DNA from: CAZPMT01 sp964587655
Lineage (GTDB): Bacteria > Hydrogenedentota > Hydrogenedentia > Hydrogenedentales > SLHB01
DNA length: 64,000 bases
Assembly: GCA_964587655.1 (NCBI GenBank)
Contig: CAZPMT010000004.1
Location: forward strand, 1-64,000
Reading direction: 5' to 3'
Under the pieces are notes generated by a model. That model searched no databases and was not told the origin of the DNA. It was given only the letters and a program-made list of their open reading frames with translations. Position numbers and translations under genes: made by a program. Of this stretch, positions 16,773 to 24,374 are shown piece by piece. Within the stretch, counting starts at the first letter, position 1. Each line of letters begins with the position of its first letter.

Positions 16773-17822
16773 TTACGTCCAGTCACTCTGAACGACGACA
16801 CGCGCCTTCGGATAGAGAATCGCGAAGTCCGTGACGACCGTCAGGTACGTCCGGTCCCACTGCTGGTTGATCAACTTGTCGCTTTCCACCAGCAGATCCT
16901 GTTCCGTCAGCTTCGTCACCGCGTACCCCGCGTCCAGAACCGTCAGCTTGTTATCCGGCTGCCCTTCCATCGGAACCAGCCGCATACCAAGCGGCGTCGG
17001 CAGGTTCCCAGTCTTCGCGAAGTCGAACAGCCCCGCTTCCTTGAGTTCCGTCAGCCCAAGGAGCGTCTTGCACAGGTCCGCGTTCGCGAGCACGTGCGTC
17101 GGCGTGAAGTAATGGCTCAGCGTGAGCTTCATGAACCCATTCACGATGTCGCCATACACCCATGCGCTCTGCGTCGCCGTGTTCACAGTCACCGGCGCGC
17201 TCGCCACGCCGGAGTCGTCTCCGTACGCCAACACGCTCGCCACCCGTTCATCCAACGAACGACCCAAGCGCTCTCCGATCCGCTGGAGATGCACGCGCAA
17301 CACGTCCACCGACATCCGCCGGATCGCTTCATACGACGCCACAACCCCGCGCCCAAGTTTCCGCAGACGGATGACCCGATCTCCATACGAAATCTCCGAC
17401 TCGGGGATCGCGGCTCCTTCCACAACCGCCCGCATCTCCTCTTCCGTGTCCGATTCCGTAACGTACGGAATGTCATACGCCGTCCCCTCGATGTGCTCAT
17501 CGCGGACAATCACCGACGGGTACACCGGCTTCCGTTTCATGCCGGCAACCACCGCCTCGCGCACGATGTCCGGGAACAGCCACTTCGCATTCGCATCCGA
17601 CAGGAAGAACCGCTCCACCGTCAGCTTGTTTACGTCCACGCCGAATTCCTGCGCGCAGTAGTCCTGCAAGTTCGTCCCCAAAGCGCGGAAGAACTGACCA
17701 TGTCCAAGCCCGAGCTGTCCCAACGTCTCATACAACTCACGTCCGCGAACTGCTCGAAGCCGTTCGGGCTCCTGACTCAGGAACTTCACCCGTTCCTTCA
17801 CAACGCCATCCTGGTAAACCAT
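16773..17822 (-). CDS. Phage major capsid protein (HK97-fold type)
   Basis: A 349-residue protein starting at ATG 17822, behind GGAGGCAG (SD within 17831-17837). The order of segments fits HK97-type capsids: a helical N-terminal arm (RELYETLGQLGLGHGQFFRA), an E-loop-like charged part (TESDTEEEMRAVVEGAAIPE), a spine-helix region (RRMSVDVLRVHLQRIGERLG), and a P-domain/A-domain with TPTHVLANADLCKTL and LPTPLGMRLVPMEG. Downstream of the decoration gene and upstream of a strong hairpin, it is probably the most highly expressed member of the cluster. Confidence 0.85.
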   Translation of the reverse strand: MVYQDGVVKERVKFLSQEPERLRAVRGRELYETLGQLGLGHGQFFRALGTNLQDYCAQEFGVDVNKLTVERFFLSDANAKWLFPDIVREAVVAGMKRKPVYPSVIVRDEHIEGTAYDIPYVTESDTEEEMRAVVEGAAIPESEISYGDRVIRLRKLGRGVVASYEAIRRMSVDVLRVHLQRIGERLGRSLDERVASVLAYGDDSGVASAPVTVNTATQSAWVYGDIVNGFMKLTLSHYFTPTHVLANADLCKTLLGLTELKEAGLFDFAKTGNLPTPLGMRLVPMEGQPDNKLTVLDAGYAVTKLTEQDLLVESDKLINQQWDRTYLTVVTDFAILYPKARVVVQSDWT

Positions 17823-17836
17823 CTTCTCTCTGCCTC

Positions 17837-18220
17837 CTACAGCAACACGTGGACCAACTTGTTCGTCGCGTCCACCTTCAGGTTGATTCCCTTGCCATTG
17901 CCCGACGCCGGCGGCTTCACTTTCCCCGCCGTCGCCGAAGCCACAACACCCGCAACGCCGTTGACAGTCGGCGCCGTCGTCCCCGTGTACTCGAAGATGC
18001 ACACGCCGCGCACCTTCACCGGAATGATCTCGTCATTCGCAGCAACGCCAGCCAGTGCCTGCCCCAAGACCACGTCCTCATCATTCGTCCCATTCGTCAC
18101 CGTGTAGTTGGCCGTCAGCTTAACCGCGTCCCCTTTTTCGATACTCAACTCGCCGGACGCCGGCGTCTGACACGTGATCACCAACTCCGTGACAACACCA
18201 CCCACATCTCCAAGTGCCAT
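17837..18220 (-). CDS. Capsid decoration or head-fibre protein (DUF2190-like)
   Basis: A 127-residue beta-rich protein: MALGDVGGVVTELVITCQTP, then SIEKGDAVKLTANYTVTNGT and VVLGQALAGVAANDEIIPVKVRGV. This is the repetitive, low-Cys pattern of capsid decoration proteins, encoded directly before the major capsid gene. The start is set at ATG 18220 because AGGAGG lies 9 nt upstream; the ATG at 18229 abuts the SD and is unlikely. Confidence 0.65.
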   Translation of the reverse strand: MALGDVGGVVTELVITCQTPASGELSIEKGDAVKLTANYTVTNGTNDEDVVLGQALAGVAANDEIIPVKVRGVCIFEYTGTTAPTVNGVAGVVASATAGKVKPPASGNGKGINLKVDATNKLVHVLL

Positions 18221-18237
18221 TGCTTTCATCCTCCTGA

Positions 18238-18256
18238 CCCGGGCGGGAACACCCGC
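18238..18256. other. Short GC hairpin upstream of decoration gene
   Basis: GGGCGGG-AACAC-CCGCCC-type inverted repeat in the 103-bp gap between the phosphoesterase-like gene and the decoration gene. It may insulate the highly translated decoration/capsid pair from upstream transcription, or protect its mRNA 5' end. Confidence 0.4.
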
Positions 18257-18323
18257 CCTCCGCCGCGAAACCACTGTCCCGCGGTTCCGTCTTGTTGTCT
18301 TCTACCGAACTTCCCGCTTCCTG

Positions 18324-19034
18324 CTACTCACGCACGATCTCCATTGCGCTTTCCGTGCGCCGGCCATATGCCGAGCTGTCGGCCTCCGTCTCAGGCAATC
18401 GCTCCGGACGCGACACCGGGCTTGGCGGATACTTCCGGTCAAAGCGGACCTCGAACGCCCGCAGTTGAGCATGGATCTCCTCCAACTCAAGCCCAGCCAG
18501 GATCCGCCGCCAGACGCCATCGTCAAAGGCCGTCCCGTCCATCTCCCGACCCAGCCCGCATAGACGCTCGATCGCTCGCCGACGGGCAGTGACGCCGTCA
18601 ACGATAAGCCGCCCAGCATCTTCCGGACGTGACCCCGTCGACCGAATTGCGTCCCATACCGACCGCACCATCGACACCGGCGCACTCAGTTCATGCTCGA
18701 TCCGGATCTGCCGCGCGCCGTCGCGGCCGCGCAACACAACCACACGCCGTTCGGGGCCGCATTCCAGCCAAGCGTAGACCCCGGCATCGACCTGGCGGGC
18801 CTCGCTATTCCCTTCAAGCCACGAGACCGGATGGCGCCCCTTCTTCGTTGCCCAGGGTTCCCCGTCCAAGGAGTCCCCCTCGATGCGCCAGCCGACAAGA
18901 CACCCGTCTTGTTCTAGCCGAAGATCCAAGTGAGGCCCAAGCTCGTCAACATGCCGATGCAGGACAAACCGGCCATCCACCTGCGACAACTCCGGCGTTG
19001 CCGCACGCTGCTCACAAATCACTCTCCAAAACAT
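18324..19034 (-). CDS. LigD 3'-phosphoesterase-domain-like protein in the phage head region
   Basis: A 236-residue protein (ATG 19034, SD AGGGAG). Residues 22-95 resemble the 3'-phosphoesterase (DNA ligase D N-terminal) domain: FVLHRH-x6-HLDLRLEQDG, GRHPVSWLEG, VDAGVYAWLE. The active-site set of the family is represented by H28, H35, D37, R39 and H68; the usual Tyr after the last His is Trp72. Known members trim 3'-phosphate or ribonucleotide ends for non-homologous end joining. No Ku, ligase or polymerase is nearby. The remaining 140 residues are helical and unrecognised. Its place among head genes is unusual. Confidence 0.65.
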   Translation of the reverse strand: MFWRVICEQRAATPELSQVDGRFVLHRHVDELGPHLDLRLEQDGCLVGWRIEGDSLDGEPWATKKGRHPVSWLEGNSEARQVDAGVYAWLECGPERRVVVLRGRDGARQIRIEHELSAPVSMVRSVWDAIRSTGSRPEDAGRLIVDGVTARRRAIERLCGLGREMDGTAFDDGVWRRILAGLELEEIHAQLRAFEVRFDRKYPPSPVSRPERLPETEADSSAYGRRTESAMEIVRE

Positions 19035-19071
19035 CGCCACTCCCTTTCGTGTTCGACCCTGCCGCGCCTCG

Positions 19072-19263
19072 CTAACGGACCAACTGCTGCACCAGCGTAA
19101 TCACGATTCCCACCAGATTCGCCACCAGTAACATCGCGCCGCGCTCGATCGTTGTTTCAAGACGGCGCACACGCTCCTTCAACTCGCGCAGATCATCTCG
19201 AAAGCTCTCGAACTGCACTGCACACGCCCGCTCATATCGACGGCATTCCCCTTCATCCTTCAT
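19072..19263 (-). CDS. Small coiled-coil/transmembrane protein, XhlA-like
   Basis: A 63-residue protein: a charged helical N-terminal half (SFRDDLRELKERVRRLETTI) and a C-terminal membrane segment (LLVANLVGIVITLVQQLV). This layout is that of XhlA-like phage membrane proteins that assist holins. Its ATG overlaps the upstream stop (ATGA), so it is translated together with the preceding membrane protein. Confidence 0.65.
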   Translation of the reverse strand: MKDEGECRRYERACAVQFESFRDDLRELKERVRRLETTIERGAMLLVANLVGIVITLVQQLVR

Positions 19264-19673
19264 GGCGTTTCCCCTTCGGGCCGAGCCTTTCCGAGCGATT
19301 CAATGCGTGCCGAGACAGTCTGCTGCAGCGCATCGTCCGCCCCGAGCCCAATCCGCTTCAAAGTGGCCTGGACCGTCTCATATGCGCTGCGTTTTTCATC
19401 CTCGCTCGGCTCCGGAAACATCGCTTTCTCGAGCGCCGCGGCCTGTTCCTGCGAAAGCACGCTCTCCAGTAGCTTCACCGCCGCATCGGGATGGTTGTCC
19501 AGGAATAACTGCACACGCTCCGGATCCGAAAAACGCGCCTCAGTCTGCCCAGCGACGTGTTCCGTCGTCACCGCGCCTGCCAACACCACCGCCCACGAGA
19601 CCAACAGCCCGCCAACCGCCAACGCCCATAATCTCGACCACCGCGTGCCGCCTCCCCACAATCCCAACCACAT
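19260..19673 (-). CDS. Phage-cluster membrane protein of unknown function
   Basis: A 137-residue protein with one N-terminal membrane segment (LWALAVGGLLVSWAVVLAGA) and an acidic helical C-terminal part (LLESVLSQEQAAALEKAMF). ATG 19673 has an excellent SD (AGGAGGTGA) that overlaps the stop of the fibre-like gene. It is coupled to the XhlA-like gene. It may belong to a lysis or membrane-attachment module misplaced, relative to most phages, between protease and capsid genes. Confidence 0.65.
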   Translation of the reverse strand: MWLGLWGGGTRWSRLWALAVGGLLVSWAVVLAGAVTTEHVAGQTEARFSDPERVQLFLDNHPDAAVKLLESVLSQEQAAALEKAMFPEPSEDEKRSAYETVQATLKRIGLGADDALQQTVSARIESLGKARPEGETP

Positions 19674-19686
19674 CAGCCGTCACCTC

Positions 19687-21333
19687 CTAGTTGTCCGCCC
19701 TTGCCGTTTCGAACCAATCCATGCCGTCAAACACTAGGCTCAGCGTCTTTCCCGCCGCCCCGGTCCAATTCCCCGCCAGCTTCACGTGAAGCCCGTCCAC
19801 GACCGCGCAATCCGCATCACCGCCAATGACGACGATCTGTTGACCCGCGATCCCGTCGTCGAACATCGTGATGTTGTTACCGGCGGTCCATGTCCCCGGC
19901 ACGCGGAAAAGCAGGCCCGCGCTCACACTCGGCGAAGTGTCATCCGCCGTGAATGTCGTGATCGTTGAACTGAATTGCGACCCAATTTCGATGCCGTTCG
20001 AGTTGCTCGACGGAAGCGCATTGTGAACCTTCAGCGTCCCATCGTCCTCGGCAAAGAAATAGTGAGTCGTCCCATTCGGCGATACGAGCTTCAGAATGCC
20101 CGGCGTCGTTGTCCCCGCGCCGCGGTAAATCGTCACCGTCCCGCGCGTCGCGCCCGCCGTCCCCGCAACAAGATCCCCTCCTTCCAGCGTGGCGTCTCCC
20201 GCGACAACCAGGTTACCCGTTCCCGGATCGCTCGTACCGCCAACGCGCACACCGCCAACGGTGGTCAGGTAGCCATCAGCGCTAACATTCTGTCCGAACG
20301 TGTACGGTATATTCTGCGCAACATCAGAGGAGCCGCCGCTGCCCGCAACGCCAAAACTGCTGAAATCAACGAGGCCCGCCGCCGTTTCGTTGTAGGAAAC
20401 CTGCACTTTGCAGTTGCTATACGCGACCCCATATGCCCAGACTTGGTATATGTTGCTGCCCATGTCCCGGATCTTGATGTTGTATGTGTTTCTGGCGCCC
20501 CAGACACTGTAATTGGTGCTGTACGATGACGTACCAGGTTTCTGGAGGCCGATGAATGCGTTGACATTGCCTAGCGCACTCCCTTCGCGGGGAGTGATGG
20601 TTATTAGCATCCCCAGGCTCGCCCATTGCGCCGCCGCGCCCATGTCCATCCGGCAAATCTCGTACCAACCACCCGAAGACGTGAATGAGAGATGACGATC
20701 ATAGTGCTTGACCAGTTCAGCCCCGGATGTCCAGGCATAACCAGTTAGTCCGAGACTACTGAATCGTGCCGTGTTAGGCGTTGTTCCGCCAACCGCCGGC
20801 GGTGCAGTCATGTTGCAGGACGTACCAATCGTGACCGCGTTACTTGCCGATCCTGCCGTCAGCGCCCCCGTGAATTCCCCCGTGGTTCCTTTGATCCTGT
20901 TTGGCGTTGTTGCCCCAATCGCCGGCGGCGAACTCAGATCCGTGACCGTCTTCGCTTTCAACCATTCGCCGTCGGTATCGGATATCGGTAAGGAACTGTG
21001 AAGACGCAACCCCGAACGATCATTCGACATGAACAAGTAGCCAACCGTCCCGTTGGTAGACCCAAGCTTCAACGAGCCTGGCGCGTTCCCCCCGGCGCCA
21101 TCCCACGCCGTGACGACTCCGCGAACCGTCGAGTCCTTTCCGGCCTCAAATCCGCCCGTGGCCTTCACACTCCCATCCGCTGCGATGTTGCCCGAGTTGT
21201 CAAAATCCGCCCCGCCGTCAACCCCATCGCCATACCCACCGCCAATCCGCAGCTCCTCCAAGTATCGCGGGTGCGACCCAATCGCCAGCAGCCCCAGACA
21301 GCAAATCCCGACTAACGCGATCCGTTTACGCAT
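19687..21333 (-). CDS. Fibre-like repetitive protein with a signal peptide
   Basis: A 548-residue glycine-, serine- and threonine-rich beta protein. Two diverged modules (TVRGVVTAWDGAGGNAPGSL near residue 70 and TRGTVTIYRGAGTTTPGILK near 400) show internal duplication, typical of trimeric fibres or tailspikes. Unusually for a virion part, it begins with a signal-peptide-like stretch (MRKRIALVGICCLGLLAIGS). ATG 21333 follows GGAG by 5 nt. It lies between the prohead protease and capsid genes rather than at the tail end. It could be a surface-exposed or periplasmic adhesin carried by the element. Confidence 0.6.
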   Translation of the reverse strand: MRKRIALVGICCLGLLAIGSHPRYLEELRIGGGYGDGVDGGADFDNSGNIAADGSVKATGGFEAGKDSTVRGVVTAWDGAGGNAPGSLKLGSTNGTVGYLFMSNDRSGLRLHSSLPISDTDGEWLKAKTVTDLSSPPAIGATTPNRIKGTTGEFTGALTAGSASNAVTIGTSCNMTAPPAVGGTTPNTARFSSLGLTGYAWTSGAELVKHYDRHLSFTSSGGWYEICRMDMGAAAQWASLGMLITITPREGSALGNVNAFIGLQKPGTSSYSTNYSVWGARNTYNIKIRDMGSNIYQVWAYGVAYSNCKVQVSYNETAAGLVDFSSFGVAGSGGSSDVAQNIPYTFGQNVSADGYLTTVGGVRVGGTSDPGTGNLVVAGDATLEGGDLVAGTAGATRGTVTIYRGAGTTTPGILKLVSPNGTTHYFFAEDDGTLKVHNALPSSNSNGIEIGSQFSSTITTFTADDTSPSVSAGLLFRVPGTWTAGNNITMFDDGIAGQQIVVIGGDADCAVVDGLHVKLAGNWTGAAGKTLSLVFDGMDWFETARADN

Positions 21334-21375
21334 AACCACTCCAATCCTTCTTACTTCGGCCCAAAACCTACAGCC

Positions 21376-22077
21376 TCACTCTTCTTCCCAAAGACGCTTC
21401 GTCCACAACTCGATCGGACGGTGCTGAAGCTGACGCGCGTTGTCCAATGCCTTTGCAAGCGATTGCGCCCGCTCCTGCGCAACGAAACCCGTCCCTTGCG
21501 AACCCGAGGGCACCACCGATCCCTCAATCACATCTATCACCTCGCGCATGACGTAGTGACACACCGCCTCGCCGTACGAGCGCCCCGGCACGTGATCGCA
21601 AGTGCGCAAGTCCCGTCCGCAAACCGAACACTCCGGCGTCCGGAAAGAAAACCCTATCGACGTCTCGCGATATACCCCGCCCTCGATGTTGAAAATGAAG
21701 TCCGCGTTGTCCTTCGTCCGAAGCACGTACACATCAGGACGCACGCACAGCCTTTCACCGTCTCGGTGCAGTCCCGAACGGAAGAACGTTCCCCGTGGAA
21801 GCGTTCCTCGCAGATCGTGACGCTCCATGAGCGGTCGCCCCGGCACCATCCTGTTTATCTTCTCCAGTTCCTCCTCCGGAAACCGGCTGAAGTGCCGATC
21901 AACCTGGTTGTGACACAGATCGAGCGTGAACACCACGAACTCGTCCGCCTTCAACGGACGCAAAGCAAAACGATTCACACCGCCCGTCACGTCCTCGCCG
22001 TCCACCGACGACGAAGGATGCTCGCGCATTCCCACAAGGGCGCCCTCATGACTGAATACAAACGGTTCTAATTCCAT
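21376..22077 (-). CDS. Prohead protease-like protein
   Basis: A 233-residue protein starting at ATG 22077 behind AAAGGAGGTG. RPLMERHDLRG, a beta-rich core (RLCVRPDVYVLRTKDN) and GGVYRETSIGFSF, where a serine follows the YRE motif, resemble phage prohead serine proteases that process scaffold and capsid. It also has a four-Cys cluster (CSVCGRDLRTCDH, later CH) that may bind zinc. Position after portal and before capsid supports the call. No separate scaffold gene is visible. Confidence 0.6.
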   Translation of the reverse strand: MELEPFVFSHEGALVGMREHPSSSVDGEDVTGGVNRFALRPLKADEFVVFTLDLCHNQVDRHFSRFPEEELEKINRMVPGRPLMERHDLRGTLPRGTFFRSGLHRDGERLCVRPDVYVLRTKDNADFIFNIEGGVYRETSIGFSFRTPECSVCGRDLRTCDHVPGRSYGEAVCHYVMREVIDVIEGSVVPSGSQGTGFVAQERAQSLAKALDNARQLQHRPIELWTKRLWEEE

Positions 22078-22095
22078 CAACACACCTCCTTTGGT

Positions 22096-22152
22096 GGTTA
22101 GTGATTGGTGGCTGGGCGTCAGCGGACTGCTCCGCCCAGCCACCAGCCGCTA
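22096..22152. repeat. Long palindrome between portal and protease genes
   Basis: An imperfect inverted repeat of about 57 bases: GGTTAGTGATTGGTGGCTGG on one arm and CCAGCCACCAGCCGCTAACC on the other, with further GGCG/CGCC pairing inside. One arm supplies the last codon region and stop of the portal gene. It is distinct in sequence from the other palindrome families in the window. Confidence 0.7.
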
Positions 22153-23412
22153 ACCACTGATTCCGAGCAACTTCCCAGCCGATTCCTGATCCAGAAATCC
22201 CGCATCGCGCAACGCCACCGCGTTCGCGATCTCACGTCCGCGGGCCGTCGCCTCCTTCAAAACGTCCACCGTCCGATTTGTCCGCATGTGTACCCGTGCC
22301 TGCGCCTCACCCCACATCAGCGCCAACTCAAAGTTATACAACCGCTCCAAAATGCGTTTGAGGCTGCGATTCACCCCTTCAACCTGGCGATTGATGATCT
22401 CGAACTGCGCCGTCCCATATGTCTCAGTCGTACCGTAGTTCCGGCCGAGCAGGATAGGCATCAAGTGCATCCCCGTGATCACCTGTTCCTCAATCGCCTT
22501 GTGGTTGTCGTAGAACACCTGCGAATGCTGGTCCCCGCGCACCATCTCCACCGCCACGTTGTCATACGTAACCAGGTTTTGGTCCGTCTCAAGACCGCTC
22601 AGCTTCGTACGCAAGTGGTCGAAGTTCCCCTCGATGCGCCTCGCATAGGACTCCAAAGACTCGCCCCGTTGGCGCTCCTCAGGCCTGTACTTGACGTGCA
22701 GCTTCGTCCATCCAGCGTTATGCGTCGCCTTCGCCATGTCCTCCATGAGCCGCTGCTGAATCTTGATCACAAATGGAATCGAACGCAGCATCGAGCGCCC
22801 ATAAGGATTCGTGCCGTCACGATCCATGCCCACGTAAACAAACCGCTCCGCGGGCAGCAGTATCTCCTCCCCGTCATGAATCTGATACGGTTGAAGAATC
22901 CCGTGCTCGCGCTTGAATCGCACCGTCCACACGTCAACCGGAATCACGTCCCAGATCGACTCACGACTCTGAGAAAGAACTATTTCCAAAGCTGCCGCGC
23001 CATACGTGAAAAGCGAGCCGAGCAACACGTCAAGCAAACCGTCCATCCCACGGTCCCCGCCGTTGACACGTTGGTCCAGTTCGCGGAGCAACCTCTCGGC
23101 TCGCCGCTTCGCCACCTCGGAAGAAGCCTTCACGATCTCGATGTCGTACCCCGTCTGGCAAAGCCGCTTCCACGTCCAGATCGCGTCGGAAACGTCTGGA
23201 ATCGCGTCCCTCAAAAAACGGTAGACCTCCAGCATGAAAAAAGGCGTCTCATTGGGAAGCGGCACGAAACTCCGAAGCATGCCGCTCCACGGAGAGACAT
23301 CCTCCGCGACCGAAACGGTGTGAAACGTCTCCGCGGTACGTGCCTTGCCGGCGCCCTTTCGGTTCCCTGCCCGCAACCCCCAATCTGCAATCTTTTTCAG
23401 CCAGTCTGCCAT
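22150..23412 (-). CDS. Phage portal protein
   Basis: A 420-residue portal-type protein. ETPFFMLEVYRFLRDAIPDV begins the conserved region; PYGRSMLRSIPFVIKIQQRL, VTYDNVAVEMVRGDQHSQVF and GTAQFEIINRQVEGVNRSLK follow in the order seen in phage portal (DUF935-like) proteins. It forms the DNA-entry vertex of the capsid. This is the first gene of the run. The terminase genes expected just upstream are absent; instead there is a 300-bp stretch and a truncated host gene. Confidence 0.85.
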   Translation of the reverse strand: MADWLKKIADWGLRAGNRKGAGKARTAETFHTVSVAEDVSPWSGMLRSFVPLPNETPFFMLEVYRFLRDAIPDVSDAIWTWKRLCQTGYDIEIVKASSEVAKRRAERLLRELDQRVNGGDRGMDGLLDVLLGSLFTYGAAALEIVLSQSRESIWDVIPVDVWTVRFKREHGILQPYQIHDGEEILLPAERFVYVGMDRDGTNPYGRSMLRSIPFVIKIQQRLMEDMAKATHNAGWTKLHVKYRPEERQRGESLESYARRIEGNFDHLRTKLSGLETDQNLVTYDNVAVEMVRGDQHSQVFYDNHKAIEEQVITGMHLMPILLGRNYGTTETYGTAQFEIINRQVEGVNRSLKRILERLYNFELALMWGEAQARVHMRTNRTVDVLKEATARGREIANAVALRDAGFLDQESAGKLLGISG

Positions 23413-23526
23413 CGCCCTAATCTCACTCCTCAGTTCAACACCCTTTACTTATTAGCCCAACGCATTCCACTTGCATACGCCTCACGCGCGTCCATAACCA
23501 ATTAGTATTCAAGAGCTTTCGCCTGA
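23413..23526. other. Gap upstream of the portal gene
   Basis: AT-richer stretch (for example CTTTACTTATTAGCCC and ACCAATTAGTATTCAAG) that could hold the promoter of the phage cluster on the minus strand. I see no exact consensus pair, att-like repeat or gene. This is where the terminase would normally begin. Confidence 0.4.
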
Positions 23527-24204
23527 AAAAACGTTCGGTCCGCCGGGACAAATCGACCTTTTGACCCCTACAAAACTGCCCCCGCGACGATCTCTCCATT
23601 TGACGCAAATCTCGGCCAACCGTCTGGCAACGCAGCGAGAGAAAACATCCCGTTCAACAAGCCTGTTTGGAACGACCGGATTTATCTCTCCAGCGACGCT
23701 GAAGAAGCTCCGGCCCCCGGTCATGCAAAGTTGCTAGGCACAAATCATAATGCGCCGTGGCATTCAGCGGAGTCCTACGAAGCCCCCAGCGCCTCGACGG
23801 GCGGCCTGCTGTGCCAATTCGACTACCTCAATCCGGATTTCCACGCGGAGCGCGCGAAACGGCTCATTGAAGAGGCCAAAGACAACCAGAAATACTGGTA
23901 TGGGGATTTCTACGCGTTGACGCCGTGCACGCTGTCGCCCGAAGCATTCGTCGCATACCAACTTCACCGGCCTGATCTGAATGAAGGCCTCGTGCTCGCC
24001 TTCCGCCGCGCCGACTGCAACTACCTCGGCCTGATCTTGGGCCTAAATGGAATAGACCCTTCAGCCCAATACAACGTTGTAACCATCGACGGGAAAGGCG
24101 AGAAGACTACACGCACTCTTAGCGGCCATGAACTCACCTCCGATCTCCAACTGCGAATACCATACAGAAACGCTACCCTCGTCCTCCGATACAAGAAACG
24201 GTGA
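23527..24204 (+). pseudogene. 5'-truncated glycoside hydrolase (alpha-galactosidase-like) remnant
   Basis: The frame is open from 23527, where a TGA precedes it, to 24204. It has no good start near its beginning; TTG 23731 is the first start that gives a 157-residue product. The C-terminal part (LNPDFHAERAKRLIEEAKDN, YWYGDFYALTPCTLSPEAF, QLHRPDLNEGLVLAFRRADC, then a small beta-sandwich) resembles the end of GH36-like alpha-galactosidases, including the final IPYRNATLVLRYKK. The catalytic barrel is missing. It lies directly against the phage cluster, suggesting that insertion or deletion removed its 5' part. Whether it is still expressed is unknown. Confidence 0.6.
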
Positions 24205-24231
24205 CCCCTTTCGCTTGACCACAGCGTGTTC

Positions 24232-24292
24232 ATCGCATGTCTCTTATTGTCTTTGTTTTCTCTGCGTTCTTTGTGGTTGAACGAGTACCTCT
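24232..24292. repeat. Degenerate 10-11 bp periodic intergenic sequence
   Basis: CTTATTGTCTTTGTTTTCTC followed by TGCGTTCTTTGTGGTTGA is a drifting T-rich periodic motif, unlike the GC-rich surroundings. It lies between the glycosidase remnant and the symporter gene. It recalls the intergenic motif at 62655-62696, which also ends in TGTGGTT. Confidence 0.45.
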
Positions 24293-24374
24293 CGCATCTC
24301 CACGTTTGTGTACCCGCCACAATCTAGCTTATCCTAAGCCCTAGAAAAGAACTATTCGCGCTGCATCGGATCTC

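Noticed and set aside
23509..23724. 71-codon minus-strand frame upstream of the portal gene, considered as a terminase remnant
   Set aside because: No Walker motif or terminase-like sequence; it overlaps the better-supported glycosidase remnant on the plus strand.
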